A DNA stretch of 64,000 nucleotides from Paenirhodobacter populi (lineage in GTDB: Bacteria; Pseudomonadota; Alphaproteobacteria; Rhodobacterales; Rhodobacteraceae). The notes below the pieces were generated by a model. It worked only from the letters and a program-made list of their open reading frames with translations. It did not search any database and was not told the origin of the DNA. The position numbers were made by a program, and so were the translations under genes. The stretch covers positions 162,527 through 226,526 of the forward strand of contig NZ_SAUZ01000004.1 of assembly GCF_004022215.1 (NCBI RefSeq), in the 5' to 3' direction. The number at the start of each line of letters is the position of its first letter. The first letter of the stretch is position 1. Below, piece by piece: positions 54,909-64,000 of the stretch.

Positions 54909-55900
54909 TGGCGCTCGATACCACCACCGACGCGGCCCTGCGCCATGACTGGACCGTTGACGAGATCGCCGCGCTGCACGAGTTGCCGCTGCTGGAACTG
55001 GTCGGCCGCGCCAACGCCGCGCATCGCGCGCATCACGATCCGAACCGGCTGCAAAAGGCGAGCCTCCTGTCGATCAAGACCGGCGGCTGCCCCGAGAATT
55101 GCGCCTATTGCCCGCAATCGGCGCATCACCGCGAGGTCGACCTGACCCGCGACCGGCTGATGGATCCGCAAAAGGTGATCGGCATGGCCGCGACCGCCAG
55201 GGCCGCCGGGGCGGAACGGTTCTGCATGGGCGCGGCCTGGCGCCAGGTGCGCGACGGGCGCGACTTCGACGCGGTGATCGACATGGTCGCGGGCGTCCGT
55301 GCTCTCGGGATGGAGGCCTGCGTTACGCTGGGCATGCTCAAGCCGCATCAGGCCGAGCGTCTCGCGGCGGCCGGCCTGACGGCCTACAACCACAACCTCG
55401 ACACCAGCCCTGAATTCTACGGCAAGATCATCACCACGCGCACTTATGAGGACCGGCTGGAGACCCTCGCTACTGTGCGCGCCTTCGGGATCGAGCTGTG
55501 CTGCGGCGGTATCATCGGCATGGGCGAGACGGTGCACGACCGCGCCTCGATGCTGCAGGTGCTGGCGGCGATGACGCCGCATCCCGAAAGCGTGCCGATC
55601 AACGCGCTGGTGCCGGTGGCCGGAACGCCGCTGGAGGGGCGCGCTCCGATTGATCCGCTGGAACTGGTGCGCATGGTCGCGACGGCGCGGCTGGTGATGC
55701 CGGGATCGACCGTGCGGCTGTCGGCGGGACGGGCCGCCCTGAACCGCGAGGCGCAGATTCTGTGCCTTGTCGCCGGAGCGAATTCCATTTTCTACGGCGA
55801 CACGCTGCTGACCACCCCCAATGCCGGGATCGGCGAGGATGCCGGACTGATCGCGGCGCTGGCCGCACCGGTCCGGTCAGGCGCCGCCTCGGCGGCCTGA
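54908..55900 (+). CDS. bioB: BioB, biotin synthase
   Basis: 330 residues. Radical SAM motif [12 protein letters not shown] (Cys-x3-Cys-x2-Cys), second-cluster residues in [18 protein letters not shown] and [41 protein letters not shown] and the conserved Arg in [10 protein letters not shown]. It inserts sulfur into dethiobiotin. Starts on the bioY stop (TGATG). bioF, bioD and bioA are absent, so the plasmid operon only adds uptake plus the last step. Confidence 0.96.
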   Translation: MALDTTTDAALRHDWTVDEIAALHELPLLELVGRANAAHRAHHDPNRLQKASLLSIKTGGCPENCAYCPQSAHHREVDLTRDRLMDPQKVIGMAATARAAGAERFCMGAAWRQVRDGRDFDAVIDMVAGVRALGMEACVTLGMLKPHQAERLAAAGLTAYNHNLDTSPEFYGKIITTRTYEDRLETLATVRAFGIELCCGGIIGMGETVHDRASMLQVLAAMTPHPESVPINALVPVAGTPLEGRAPIDPLELVRMVATARLVMPGSTVRLSAGRAALNREAQILCLVAGANSIFYGDTLLTTPNAGIGEDAGLIAALAAPVRSGAASAA

Positions 55901-56195
55901 CCGTAGCCCCTCACACTGACCCAAACCTGTTCCTGCTGCCGCGCTTCGGAAATCGCGGCGGCGGGCCTTGCTTTGCTCATCCGGCGGGCCATCTGGCCAC
56001 GGCGCAAGATTATCGGGCACCTTCTGGCGGGACTTCTGATGAATCGTACCTACTTTGGCGCAAGCTGGTGGACGCGGGCTTAGGAGCTTTCCGCCGGTGT
56101 GATGGTGCTGATCCGGGCCTTGCAGAAGCTGTTCATTGCATACGAATGCCGGTGAGCATCGTCGCTCTATGGCGCAAGCCAAGGCAGTCCTGCCA

Positions 56196-56570
56196 CTATG
56201 CCTGATTGTCTCGTTGGGCAGCCCATGACAGTAGCGCATCCAAAGCGGGGCAAAGGGCCTGACCCCAGTCGGTGAGACCGTATTCGACCTTGGGAGGCAC
56301 TTGATGGTGCACGATGCGCACCACGATACCGTCACGCTCCATCTGCCGGAGTTGCTGGATCAGCATCTTCTGTGACACCCCGGGTATGGCCCGCTCGAGA
56401 TCTGAGAACCGTAAGATATTGCCACCGAAAAGGTGAAACAGGATCACGAGCTTCCAGCGACCTTCAAGCAGCTTCAGCGCGGATTCGACGCCTTCGGCGG
56501 CGCTCTCGCGCGTATGCTCTCCGGGCTTACGGGCCGGTAAGTACCCTACTTTTTTGTCCGTTCTTGTCAT
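56196..56570 (-). CDS. HxlR-family regulator
   Basis: 124 residues: GVESALKLLEGRWKLVILFHLFGG, FSDLERAIPGVSQKMLIQQLRQMERDGIV, VEYGLTDWGQALCPALDALLSWA. A typical HxlR winged helix without Cys in the first helix. Divergent from the SnoaL-SDR pair 54 bp away, which it probably represses. Lower GC than its neighbours. The 295 bp after bioB hold nothing recognised. Confidence 0.92.
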   Translation of the reverse strand: MTRTDKKVGYLPARKPGEHTRESAAEGVESALKLLEGRWKLVILFHLFGGNILRFSDLERAIPGVSQKMLIQQLRQMERDGIVVRIVHHQVPPKVEYGLTDWGQALCPALDALLSWAAQRDNQA

Positions 56571-56624
56571 TTTTTCAGGTTAGGACGATCTGTTTCCGGT
56601 CGCAACAAGATCAGGAGACTTCCC

Positions 56625-56951
56625 ATGTTGATCACCCTCCCAGGCCCGATCGCGAACTATTTTGCTGCCGACCGGCACGATGCCGATGCAGTGATCGCGT
56701 GCTTCACGGATGCTGCCATCGTTCTTGACGAAGGCGAAACCTACGTCGGGCAAGCGGCGATCCGGCAGTGGAAAGCGGCTGCCTCAAAAGAATTCAACTA
56801 TACCGTCGAGCCCTTCGCCGTGACCGAGCGAGATGGCTGCTTTGTCGTTAAGGGTCATGTCTCGGGCAATTTTCCGGGCAGTCCGGTCGATCTGCGCTAT
56901 GTTTTCGCCCTTGAAAGCGATCTGATTGCCAGGCTGGAGATCGCAATATGA
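56625..56951 (+). CDS. SnoaL-like/NTF2-fold protein
   Basis: 108 residues: [44 protein letters not shown] is the NTF2 cone with its pocket, followed by strands ([20 protein letters not shown]). Such domains bind or isomerise small molecules. Overlaps the SDR gene by 4 bases, so the two act together. GGAG upstream of the ATG. Confidence 0.9.
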   Translation: MLITLPGPIANYFAADRHDADAVIACFTDAAIVLDEGETYVGQAAIRQWKAAASKEFNYTVEPFAVTERDGCFVVKGHVSGNFPGSPVDLRYVFALESDLIARLEIAI

Positions 56952-57730
56952 GCTTCGATTTCGGGCTGGCGGGCAAGCGCGCTCTGGTCACCGGCGGGAC
57001 AAGGGGTATTGGAGCCGCTGTCGTTGAAACACTGGCAAATGCAGGCGCACGAGTGGCAACGACAGCTCGCAGGTTACCGACCGTAGCTGTTCCCGGGGTT
57101 CATTTCGTTGCGACTGACATTGCCACTGCCGATGGCTGCGCAACCGTTGCCCATGACGTTCTCACTCACCTGGGCGGCATCGATCTGATTGTCCATGTCG
57201 TTGGCGGTTCATCGGCACCTCCAGGCGGCTTCGCCATGCTGAACGATGAAGAATGGATGAAAGAGCTTAGCCTCAATCTGATGCCTGCCGTTCGCCTGGA
57301 CCGGGCATTGCTGCCCGGCATGGTCGAGCAGGGGTTTGGTGTCGTCGTGCATGTCACCTCGATCCAGGGGCGTTTGCCGCTGCCGGAATCGACCACCGCC
57401 TATGCTGCGGCCAAGGCCGCGCTGTCCACCTATAGCAAGAGCCTGTCGAAGCAGGTTTCGCCGGATGGGGTGCGAGTACTGCGCGTCTCCCCCGGATGGG
57501 TGGAAACCGAGGCGGCAGTCGCGCTTGCCGAACGCCTCGCGGTGGATGTCGGCACGGATTACGAGGGCGGCAAGCAGATCGTGATGAACGCGCTTGGTGG
57601 TATCCCTCTGGGGCGTCCCGCAAGACCGCAGGAGGTCGCCAATCTGATCGCCTTCCTCGTTTCGCCGCTCGCTGGCGCGATGACTGGGACGGAAATAACC
57701 ATCGACGGCGGGACAACTCCCGTCGTCTGA
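56948..57730 (+). CDS. Short-chain dehydrogenase/reductase
   Basis: 260 residues: [20 protein letters not shown] (cofactor), HVVGGSSAP in the NAG position, catalytic Ser in [11 protein letters not shown], Tyr-x-x-x-Lys in [15 protein letters not shown], and end [15 protein letters not shown] classical SDR coupled to the SnoaL-like gene and probably controlled by the divergent HxlR. Substrate unknown. Confidence 0.93.
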   Translation: MSFDFGLAGKRALVTGGTRGIGAAVVETLANAGARVATTARRLPTVAVPGVHFVATDIATADGCATVAHDVLTHLGGIDLIVHVVGGSSAPPGGFAMLNDEEWMKELSLNLMPAVRLDRALLPGMVEQGFGVVVHVTSIQGRLPLPESTTAYAAAKAALSTYSKSLSKQVSPDGVRVLRVSPGWVETEAAVALAERLAVDVGTDYEGGKQIVMNALGGIPLGRPARPQEVANLIAFLVSPLAGAMTGTEITIDGGTTPVV

Positions 57731-57988
57731 AAGAGCTTCCAGCGGTGTGGTTTTCGCTAGCGGAGAGCAGATCAACTGGGCAGACCGGGATGATCGGTTC
57801 TGCGCGATCAGGGCGCAGTTCCCTCCATCATGGCCGCCAGTCGGCTCGGCCGCCCGCCCGGTGTCAGGGCAGGGCAATGCCTATGCCAGTGACGGCTAGG
57901 GTTGGGGGACGTTTTGCAGGGCCTTTCAGATCACATAGGCAGACCGATGCGGAGGTTCTGACATGGCATCAGGGCGTTCGGACCGGCG

Positions 57989-58681
57989 TCATCCTGCGGG
58001 CAAGTCCACACCTGAGCTTCTGAAACCGAACAGGACTTCCCGCTCCTCCCGCGACCGGGCCATCCGCTGCCGGGCTTCCTCAAGAATCTTCGGGCGGGCG
58101 CGGTCCGGCAAACCGGCGTCAAAAGGCGGTGCCGGTGCGTATTCCAGCGACAGCTGAACTGTCTCTGCCTCATCCTGTCCCATCAATTCCGCGATGATGG
58201 ACAGGCCAAAGTCAATTCCCGAGGTAACGCCTCCTGCGGTGATGACATTGCCATCGCGCACGACACGACCTTCTGTAGGAATTGCGCCAACCTGCTCAAG
58301 AAGATCCATGGCGTTCCAGTGCGTTGCAGCCTTTCGCCCCGCCAAAACCCCGATCTGCCCGAGAACCAGAGAGCCAGTACAGACCGAGGTCACGAAGCGA
58401 GCCCGCTGCGCTTTGTCGCGCAGAAAGTCGAGCGTTCCGGTGTCGGTGAGGAGCGCATTCACGCCGCCACCGCCCGGCACGCAAATCACATCGAAATCCG
58501 GTGCGTCTGCAAAGGTCATGTCTGGCGTCAGCCAAAGCCCGGTCGAAGCGCGTAAAGGTTCGAGGTCCTTCCATACGAGGCTGACTTCGGTGTCCCGGGC
58601 CGATGCGAAGACTTCATAGGGTCCCGTCAGGTCGAGCTGTTGAACGCCCGGAAAGCAGAGAATGCCGAAACGCAATGTCAT
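57989..58681 (-). CDS. DJ-1/PfpI-family protein (isonitrile hydratase-like)
   Basis: 230 residues: FGILCFPGVQQLDLTGPYEVF, CVPGGGGVNALLTDTGTLDFL, then the nucleophile elbow FVTSVCTGSLVLGQIGVLAG with Cys, and GGVTSGIDFGLSIIAELMG. The D-L-T-G-P-Y-E-V start and this Cys context are like isonitrile hydratase and other Pseudomonas DJ-1 enzymes. Divergent from a GlxA-type regulator that carries a related N-domain. Confidence 0.9.
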   Translation of the reverse strand: MTLRFGILCFPGVQQLDLTGPYEVFASARDTEVSLVWKDLEPLRASTGLWLTPDMTFADAPDFDVICVPGGGGVNALLTDTGTLDFLRDKAQRARFVTSVCTGSLVLGQIGVLAGRKAATHWNAMDLLEQVGAIPTEGRVVRDGNVITAGGVTSGIDFGLSIIAELMGQDEAETVQLSLEYAPAPPFDAGLPDRARPKILEEARQRMARSREEREVLFGFRSSGVDLPAG

Positions 58682-58767
58682 GGTTTATCTCCTGTCTTGA
58701 CCCGGAAAGCATTGCAGGAAAAAGTTTGGCATGAATGCCAATCGACCCTCAGTTTCGGCCAAAATCG

Positions 58768-59715
58768 ATGTCACGACAAATCGAGATTCTTGTCTTTCCC
58801 GATGCCCAAGTGCTTGATGCTACCGGGTCGGCGCAGGTATTCGCTTCGGCAAATATGTTGGCTGGGAAGCCTGCGCCCTATGAGGTTGCGCTGGTTGCGG
58901 AGGCAGGGGAGGTGACCTGCAATTCCGGGATCACACTCGGGTGCCAGCTCCTGTCCGACAGCAGGCCCGCTCCGGACACCGCAATCGTAGCGGGTGGCAG
59001 CGGTGTAAGCATCGCCTGCAAACGTCCCGCGCTGATTGACTGGGCAAAGCAACGTGCCAGCCGTGTCCGCCGGATGGCTTCGGTCTGCAGCGGGGCTTTT
59101 CTGCTCGCCGAAGCAGGTTTGCTTGATGGACGACGGGCCGTAACGCACTGGCATCGTTGCGACGAGTTCGCCGCGCGTTTTCCGAAGGTTCGGCTGGAAC
59201 GTGATCCGATCTTCGTGCGGGATGGGACGATCTGGACATCGGCAGGCGTTACTGCTGGAATCGATCTCGCACTCGCCATGGTCGAAGAGGATCACGGCCG
59301 GAAGCTGGCTCTCGCTGTTGCACGTGAGCTCGTAGTGTTCCTGAAGCGGCCGGGCGGGCAGTCACAGTTCAGTGCACCACTGGAGCTTCAGGGGGTGGAC
59401 GACCGTTTCTCGGAGCTCCACGCCTGGATCTCGGAAAACCTGAGGCGCACGCTGACCCTCGACATTCTGGCCGAGCAGGCAGGGATGAGCCTGAGATCCT
59501 TTGCCCGTCATTATCGGCAGCGCACCGGCCGTACCCCGGCCGAGGCGGTTGAGATTATTCGTCTGGAGCGGGCACAGGGCCTGTTGGAGTCGGGAACATC
59601 GGTCGCAGCCGCTGCGCGCAACTGTGGGTTTGGTTCAGCGGAGACGATGCGCAGGGTCTTCCTGCGTCGCTTAGGGGTAGGGCCCCGGGACTGGCAGATG
59701 CGGTTTCACGGATGA
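58768..59715 (+). CDS. GlxA-type AraC-family regulator
   Basis: 315 residues from ATG 58768. N-terminal DJ-1/PfpI-like domain (about 1-190; IEILVFPDAQVLDATGSAQVFASA, MASVCSGAFLLAEAGLLDGRRAVTHWHRC), then an AraC double HTH (about 205-310; LTLDILAEQAGMSLRSFARHYRQRTGRTPAEAVEIIRLERAQGLL, CGFGSAETMRRVFLRRLGVGP). It probably senses a small molecule in the DJ-1 pocket. Divergent from the DJ-1 hydrolase, the likely target. Confidence 0.93.
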   Translation: MSRQIEILVFPDAQVLDATGSAQVFASANMLAGKPAPYEVALVAEAGEVTCNSGITLGCQLLSDSRPAPDTAIVAGGSGVSIACKRPALIDWAKQRASRVRRMASVCSGAFLLAEAGLLDGRRAVTHWHRCDEFAARFPKVRLERDPIFVRDGTIWTSAGVTAGIDLALAMVEEDHGRKLALAVARELVVFLKRPGGQSQFSAPLELQGVDDRFSELHAWISENLRRTLTLDILAEQAGMSLRSFARHYRQRTGRTPAEAVEIIRLERAQGLLESGTSVAAAARNCGFGSAETMRRVFLRRLGVGPRDWQMRFHG

Positions 59716-59873
59716 AGTGCGCCGGCAGGCGACTGTGATCGCCAGTACCAGCCGCAAGCATGAAACTGAGAGTGTGAGTCGTGCTGAGGACAATTGGTCG
59801 TCCGAGCAACTGTCATTGACGGGTGCTGCACCAGTCACGCACTCTGACACGTATCAAGGTGAGCGAGGGCAAC

Positions 59874-60269
59874 ATGGAGCGGAGAGCACTCTTTCCGGCG
59901 CGCGCGCGGACAACTGCGGATCGGCTCAAGCTGTCCCCGGGGATCATATCCGGCGATCATGTCTTTGTAACAGGTATGACCGGAAGCTGTGCGGATGGTA
60001 CCATGCCTGAGGTGCTGGAGGATCAGTTCCGGCAGGCGTTTGACAAGATTGTCGCCGTTTTGCGCGAAGCCGGATTGGAATTTGATTCTGTGGTCGAAAT
60101 GACCACCTACCACATCGGCTTGAGGGAGCATTTCGGCAGGTTTTGCGCAATCCGTTCAGAATACGTATCAGATCCATACCCTGCCTGGACCGCAGTTGAG
60201 GTCGCCGGTCTGCGCAGGGAAGGTGCCGTGGTCGAAATCAGAGTTGTTGCGGCCCTTGGCCAGAGCTGA
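59874..60269 (+). CDS. RidA-family protein
   Basis: 131 residues from ATG 59874 (MERRALFPARARTTADRLKL). RidA/YjgF fold: GDHVFVTGMTGSCADGTMPEVLEDQFRQAFDKIVAVLREAG, FDSVVEMTTYHIGL, YPAWTAVEVAGLRREGAVVEIRVVA, with Arg in the C-terminal pocket. RidA deaminates reactive enamines and imines. The remote GAGVE-like region suggests an accessory subgroup. Confidence 0.9.
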   Translation: MERRALFPARARTTADRLKLSPGIISGDHVFVTGMTGSCADGTMPEVLEDQFRQAFDKIVAVLREAGLEFDSVVEMTTYHIGLREHFGRFCAIRSEYVSDPYPAWTAVEVAGLRREGAVVEIRVVAALGQS

Positions 60270-60333
60270 TCTGAATAGCCGTCAAGCACTTCAAATTTCG
60301 CACTGAGAGACCAGCGGCAATGGAACAGAATTG

Positions 60334-61170
60334 TCAGCGGGCATATCCCACGCAGATCGCACCGGCGACGACCACCACACATGCAAACAAGCGCCTCTGG
60401 GTCAGGTGTTCCCCAAGAAACGCCCATCCGATCAGGGCTGCGAAAATCACACTGGTTTCGCGCAGTGCGGTGATCGGCCCCGCAGGGCCGAGCGCAAATG
60501 CGGCCAACACCGCGCCATAGGCCAATAGCGAGACCATGCCGCCGCCAATCGCTTTCCAAGTGTCCGGTGCACGTGGATCGATCTGCAAGCTGCCGCGCAT
60601 CGCCAGGAAGGTCAGGACCATCAGGCTGCCGTAGAGAATGTAGATCCACACGGCATAGCTGCCCGCATGTCCGGCGATCCTCACCCCTCGAGCATCCACT
60701 GTGGCGTAGGCCGCGATGAAGAGGCCTGTCAGGACTGCGTAGGCGAGCGATGTCAGCGAGGCCCGACCCTTCCCTAAGGAAAGGGCCATGATCCCGCCCG
60801 CGATCAGCCCAATGCCGAATAGCGCGACAGGCGGAAGCTGTTCCGACAGGAACAGATAGCCGCCCAGGGTAACCAGAATCGGAACACTGCCGCGCACAAC
60901 GGGATAGACTTGGCCGAGGTCGCCATACCGGTAGGCCCGCACCAGAAAGCAGCAATAGCCAACCTGAAGCAGCGACGAGCCGATCAGCCAGGGCCATGCC
61001 GCAGCAGGTGGCAGGGGCAGCACAAAGGCAAAGGGCACCGCGACGATGACCATCGACAGGCTCATCACCGTGATAGTCCAGAGCCGGTCTGCACCGGATC
61101 TCAGAAATGCGTTCCACGTGGCATGGAGAATGGCGGCGAACAGCGCCAGCGCGATGACGGTTGTTGTCAT
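60334..61170 (-). CDS. EamA/DMT-family transporter
   Basis: 278 residues with about ten transmembrane helices, MTTTVIALALFAAILHATWN, YRYGDLGQVYPVVRGSVPIL, ALIGWAFLGEHLTQRRLFAC. The same EamA twin-repeat layout as the gene at 50865. Probably an exporter of a metabolite. Overlaps the upstream TetR gene by 4 bases, so the two form an operon under TetR control. Confidence 0.9.
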   Translation of the reverse strand: MTTTVIALALFAAILHATWNAFLRSGADRLWTITVMSLSMVIVAVPFAFVLPLPPAAAWPWLIGSSLLQVGYCCFLVRAYRYGDLGQVYPVVRGSVPILVTLGGYLFLSEQLPPVALFGIGLIAGGIMALSLGKGRASLTSLAYAVLTGLFIAAYATVDARGVRIAGHAGSYAVWIYILYGSLMVLTFLAMRGSLQIDPRAPDTWKAIGGGMVSLLAYGAVLAAFALGPAGPITALRETSVIFAALIGWAFLGEHLTQRRLFACVVVVAGAICVGYAR

Positions 61171-61739
61171 GGGGTGATGCCTTCGGCCGCCAGAAGCGCC
61201 ATGGCCGCAGCGCGCGCGGTGATCATGGCGGCTGCACCCTGACCGGCATGCGCCATCAGAACTGCCCCCTCAATCAACATCAGCAGCGCCGATGCAAGGA
61301 AATCTGCACGGTTTTCAGCTACTTCGGTCCGAAGGATAGCGGCCATCATCTGCTGGTGATGCATCTTTTGCGCGACCGCGCGCTGGTGGACCGGGTTCTC
61401 CGCGTCGCCGTATTCAGCGATAGCATGAGCGAAGATGCAGCCGTGGAAATTCTTCCGTTTCACCCAAATCTCATACCAGTCGAAGATCGCAGCCAGTTTT
61501 ATGCGCGCCGGTCCTGGCGCCTCGGCCAGTCTGTCGAGTTGCGCATCAAAGCGTTCGGCCCTCTGGTCGAGGACTTCCAGGATCAGATCGTCCTTTGACG
61601 GGAAGTTCCGGTAGAGCGTCATCCGGGCCACATCGGCTTCGGATATGATGCGATCAATTCCGATGGCATGGAATCCCTCCCGCTTGAAGCAGGCGTAGGC
61701 GGTATCGACAAGATGCTGGCGTTTGTCAGGGCGGGGCAT
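61167..61739 (-). CDS. TetR-family regulator
   Basis: 190 residues from ATG 61739 (MPRPDKRQHLVDTAYACFKR). The N-terminal HTH (REGFHAIGIDRIISEADVARMTLYRNFPSKDDLI) is typical, and the C-terminal helical domain contains HGCIFAHAIAEYG. A longer TTG start at 61751 is possible. A perfect 10-bp inverted repeat just upstream is the likely operator, and the coupled exporter its target. Confidence 0.9.
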   Translation of the reverse strand: MPRPDKRQHLVDTAYACFKREGFHAIGIDRIISEADVARMTLYRNFPSKDDLILEVLDQRAERFDAQLDRLAEAPGPARIKLAAIFDWYEIWVKRKNFHGCIFAHAIAEYGDAENPVHQRAVAQKMHHQQMMAAILRTEVAENRADFLASALLMLIEGAVLMAHAGQGAAAMITARAAAMALLAAEGITP

Positions 61740-61751
61740 GTCAAACTTCAA

Positions 61752-61775
61752 AAGAGATAGATCAGTCTATCTCTT
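61752..61775. promoter_or_regulatory. TetR-type operator
   Basis: AAGAGATAGA (61752-61761), four-nt spacer, TCTATCTCTT (61766-61775), a perfect inverted repeat ending just ahead of the tetR start. The usual form and place for autoregulation of a TetR-exporter operon. Confidence 0.85.
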
Positions 61776-61906
61776 CGGTCTGCGCAGCATCTGTCAAGAT
61801 TGTCATTCATCAAGCGTTCGAAACCTGCCTGAGCGACGCCAGCGCTGGATGCACAGGAAGCTGATGTGCTTCCCTTGAAGTCCCTGAGCTGCGGTTTGAC
61901 TTGGCC

Positions 61907-62275
61907 TCAATCCGGCTGACAGCTTTCGTCGTTCCTTTGAAGTCGCTCCCCCCAATCCCGCATCGCTATCAGGACGGGGGCAAGGGAAACGCCTGACGCG
62001 GTGAGTTCATATTCCACCTTCGGCGGCACCTCGGGGTAGACGATCCGGTTGATGACCCCATCCGCCTCCAGTTCGCGCAACTGCAGTGTCATCATGCGCG
62101 GGGTAGCGGCGGGAACAAGCCGACAGAGCGCGTTGAAGCGCAGCTTTCCTTCCAGCAGGTGAAACAGGATCACCGGCTTCCAGATGCCGCCGATGACCGA
62201 CAGGGTTGCCTCGACCGCACAGCCTGTCTTGTCAGCCCGCCGGCGTGTGCGCTTGATGGGGGTACTATCATTCAT
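61907..62275 (-). CDS. HxlR-family regulator
   Basis: 122 residues from ATG 62275 (MNDSTPIKRTRRRADKTGCA). GCAVEATLSVIGGIWKPVILFHLLEGKLRFNALCRLVPAATPRMMTLQLREL has the conserved Cys near the N-terminus typical of redox-sensing HxlR/YodB/QorR. Divergent from a quinone oxidoreductase-like gene, the arrangement of QorR-qor pairs, so oxidation or quinones could release it. Confidence 0.92.
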   Translation of the reverse strand: MNDSTPIKRTRRRADKTGCAVEATLSVIGGIWKPVILFHLLEGKLRFNALCRLVPAATPRMMTLQLRELEADGVINRIVYPEVPPKVEYELTASGVSLAPVLIAMRDWGERLQRNDESCQPD

Positions 62276-62357
62276 GATACTACATGCGTAATTTGTGTGT
62301 ACTTCATAGATATGACTTGTACCCCTATGGTGGGTCCCTGAAAAGGAGACACTCCGC

Positions 62358-63341
62358 ATGCAGCGATACATTCTGACCGGAAACGAAAACCCTCGCCTCA
62401 AACTCACTCAGGGTGACGTGCGTCCACCGGAAAAAGGCGAGGTCGCCGTCGATCTGCGCGCCGCTTCGCTGAACTACCGGGACCTGGTTATTGCCCGGAA
62501 CTTCAAGGACGTTGTTCCGCTCTCCGACGGGGCGGGCATCGTATCTGCCGTTGGCGAAGGTGTAGACGGCTGGAAGGTCGGCGATCGCGTCGTGATCGGC
62601 TTCATGCCCGGATGGGTGGAAGGTCCGATCACTCCCGCCAAGAAGGCGACAAGTCTTGGTGGCCAGACGATGGACGGCGTCCTGACGGAACGTATTGTCG
62701 TTCCCTCGAACAGTATCGTGCGCATTCCCGATACGATGACCTTCGAAGAGGCCGCGACCTTGCCATGCGCCGGGGTGACCGCGTTTTCGGCCCTGTTCGA
62801 GCGGCGGCCCTTGCAGCCAGGTGAAACGGTCCTCCTGCTCGGAACGGGTGGCGTCTCGATCTTCGCCCTTCAACTCGCGAAACTGGCGGGTGCCCGTGTC
62901 ATCATCACCTCCAGCTCCGACGAAAAGCTTGAGCGTGCCCGCGCGCTCGGGGCGGATGGCATGATCAACTATCGCCACACTCCGGCCTGGGAGGACGAAG
63001 TGCTCCGTCTGACGGACGGTGTCGGCGCTGACCTTGCGGTCGATGTCGCAGGCCCCGCGACGCTCAGCCAGACGCTCAAGGCCACCCGGTTCGACGGGCG
63101 TATTTCTCTCATGGGCGTGCTGACCGGCTTTGACGGCCATATCGATACAGGGGCGATTTTGGAAAAGCGGATCACGCTGCAAGGGATCTATGTCGGGCCG
63201 GTCGCCACACTCGCCGCCCTGGTGAGAACCGGCATCAAGCCGCAGGTCGATCAGGTCTTTCCGTTCGCAGAAGCTGAAGCCGCCTATAATGCGCTTCGTG
63301 ATGCAGGACATTTCGGCAAACTGGTGGTGAACATAGGATGA
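62358..63341 (+). CDS. NADPH:quinone oxidoreductase-type MDR dehydrogenase
   Basis: 327 residues of the zinc-free medium-chain fold: LRAASLNYRDLVIARNFKD, LSDGAGIVSAVGEGVDGWKV, ATLPCAGVTAFSALFERRPL, and the NADPH Rossmann segment VLLLGTGGVSIFALQLAKLAG. No structural zinc Cys cluster. It reduces quinones or alkenals. Divergent gene of the HxlR, about 80 bp away with GTAC-type half sites between them, so probably regulated by it. Confidence 0.92.
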   Translation: MQRYILTGNENPRLKLTQGDVRPPEKGEVAVDLRAASLNYRDLVIARNFKDVVPLSDGAGIVSAVGEGVDGWKVGDRVVIGFMPGWVEGPITPAKKATSLGGQTMDGVLTERIVVPSNSIVRIPDTMTFEEAATLPCAGVTAFSALFERRPLQPGETVLLLGTGGVSIFALQLAKLAGARVIITSSSDEKLERARALGADGMINYRHTPAWEDEVLRLTDGVGADLAVDVAGPATLSQTLKATRFDGRISLMGVLTGFDGHIDTGAILEKRITLQGIYVGPVATLAALVRTGIKPQVDQVFPFAEAEAAYNALRDAGHFGKLVVNIG

Positions 63342-63511
63342 AAATACCAATGCGAAGGGAAACCAGCGGCGCTGATTCTACCGACTTGAAAGCATGGCCG
63401 GGCGGGAGCGAGCTATCCGCGGCAGCTAAACGGGACGAAACCTCCGATTGCTGCGAGGGGGGTAACGTGACAGGATGATCAAGGAGTGTTGTCTCTCAGG
63501 ATGAGTGAAAC

Positions 63512-63862
63512 ATGGACCCCATTGCCTTGCTGCCAGAAACAGTTTCCATGCCTCTGATTTATTGGGGTGAAATGCTCATGCGCGCCACTAGAGGCTGGAC
63601 CTTGCCGTTGTGCGGACTGGTCATTGCTTTCGATGTGTGGCTCGGGCTGAAGCACAGTTGCGTCCGGATTTTCAACGTCATCCAGGTTGGCGGTTTTGTT
63701 GCCGGGTACCTATGGGCATTGTGGGTCTTTGAGCAAAAAGACGTTGCCGGACCCTTTGCATTGTCACTCGTAATCGGCGTGTGGAGCGTTTGCGCAATAC
63801 TGTTTCATATTTGGCTTTTTGTAACCCATCACGTATTTTCAATTTGGCAGCGTGGCACCTGA
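63512..63862 (+). CDS. Small membrane protein
   Basis: 116 residues with three or four hydrophobic helices (WTLPLCGLVIAFDVWLGL, VIQVGGFVAGYLWALWVF, FALSLVIGVWSVCAILFHIW) and no recognised family. Lower GC than its neighbours. The ribosome site is poor (CAGGATGAG at a distance). Plausible gene because of the regular membrane helices. Confidence 0.5.
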   Translation: MDPIALLPETVSMPLIYWGEMLMRATRGWTLPLCGLVIAFDVWLGLKHSCVRIFNVIQVGGFVAGYLWALWVFEQKDVAGPFALSLVIGVWSVCAILFHIWLFVTHHVFSIWQRGT

Positions 63863-64000
63863 ACGACCCCTTCGGGCTTAGGCTGTGTGGAAACTCATCG
63901 CAGATGCCCTTTCACACTGTTTGGAGGATGTGGATGATCAGCTGCGGGGCGGATTTCTGCAGGACGCGGTTTGACCCCCTCTTTCAGGCCCTCACTGCCT

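Overview
The window is GC-rich alphaproteobacterial DNA, most likely from a plasmid or chromid of a Rhodobacteraceae bacterium (Paracoccus-like). Supporting signs are GntR-type BioR with TTATAGATAA sites beside bioY and bioB, an H-NS/HvrA-type protein, LexA boxes of the alphaproteobacterial form GAAC-N7-GAAC, and many small DUF proteins typical of accessory replicons in this family. No replication or transfer genes, rRNA or tRNA genes, or CRISPR arrays were found.

Left part (1-19 kb): a large-subunit catalase (partial), a DNA-repair-like trio behind a LexA box (radical SAM protein, DUF4130 and UdgX) that carries two apparent one-base deletions, an IS66 scar, and a MarR/FAD-monooxygenase pair with tandem operators. 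These are followed by a transglutaminase-like protein, a run of small stress-type proteins, a Crp/Fnr regulator, a PHB-depolymerase-type esterase with a ribbon-helix-helix protein, a PAS/HWE histidine kinase, a MerR-carboxymuconolactone decarboxylase-beta-propeller operon, and a UvrD-type helicase behind a second LexA box.

Middle part (19-49 kb): a plasmid backbone segment of DUF932, RadC, a large ParB-like protein, DUF1281/YubB-like, ArdB/KlcA antirestriction, a 1437-residue methyltransferase plus strawberry-notch helicase, a Toprim/primase-like protein, DUF2493, and many short hypotheticals. Eight of these genes, all on the plus strand, start just after a related structured leader: a purine-rich head, an outer stem whose sequence changes but whose pairing is kept, and an apical purine loop. 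In three copies the loop can also pair as a pseudoknot with bases just before the Shine-Dalgarno. Each leader follows a terminator-like hairpin or a divergent gene, so each must start its own transcript. Gene content and common orientation resemble the leading region of a conjugative plasmid, and the leaders may be cis-acting RNAs or single-strand promoters. A 222-nt set of four nested inverted repeats precedes the DUF2493 gene. A two-recombinase (Tn554-like) element of about 3.4 kb splits one backbone gene. Cargo includes two toxin-antitoxin pairs, a ClpP paralogue, an SDR, a universal stress protein and an HU protein.

Right part (49-64 kb): H-NS-like and WGR proteins, two EamA/DMT exporters, a nucleotidyltransferase, the BioR-regulated bioY-bioB operon, and small regulator/oxidoreductase modules (HxlR with SnoaL/SDR, GlxA-type AraC with a DJ-1 hydrolase, RidA, TetR with a DMT exporter, HxlR with a quinone oxidoreductase). 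These look like exchangeable metabolic cargo.
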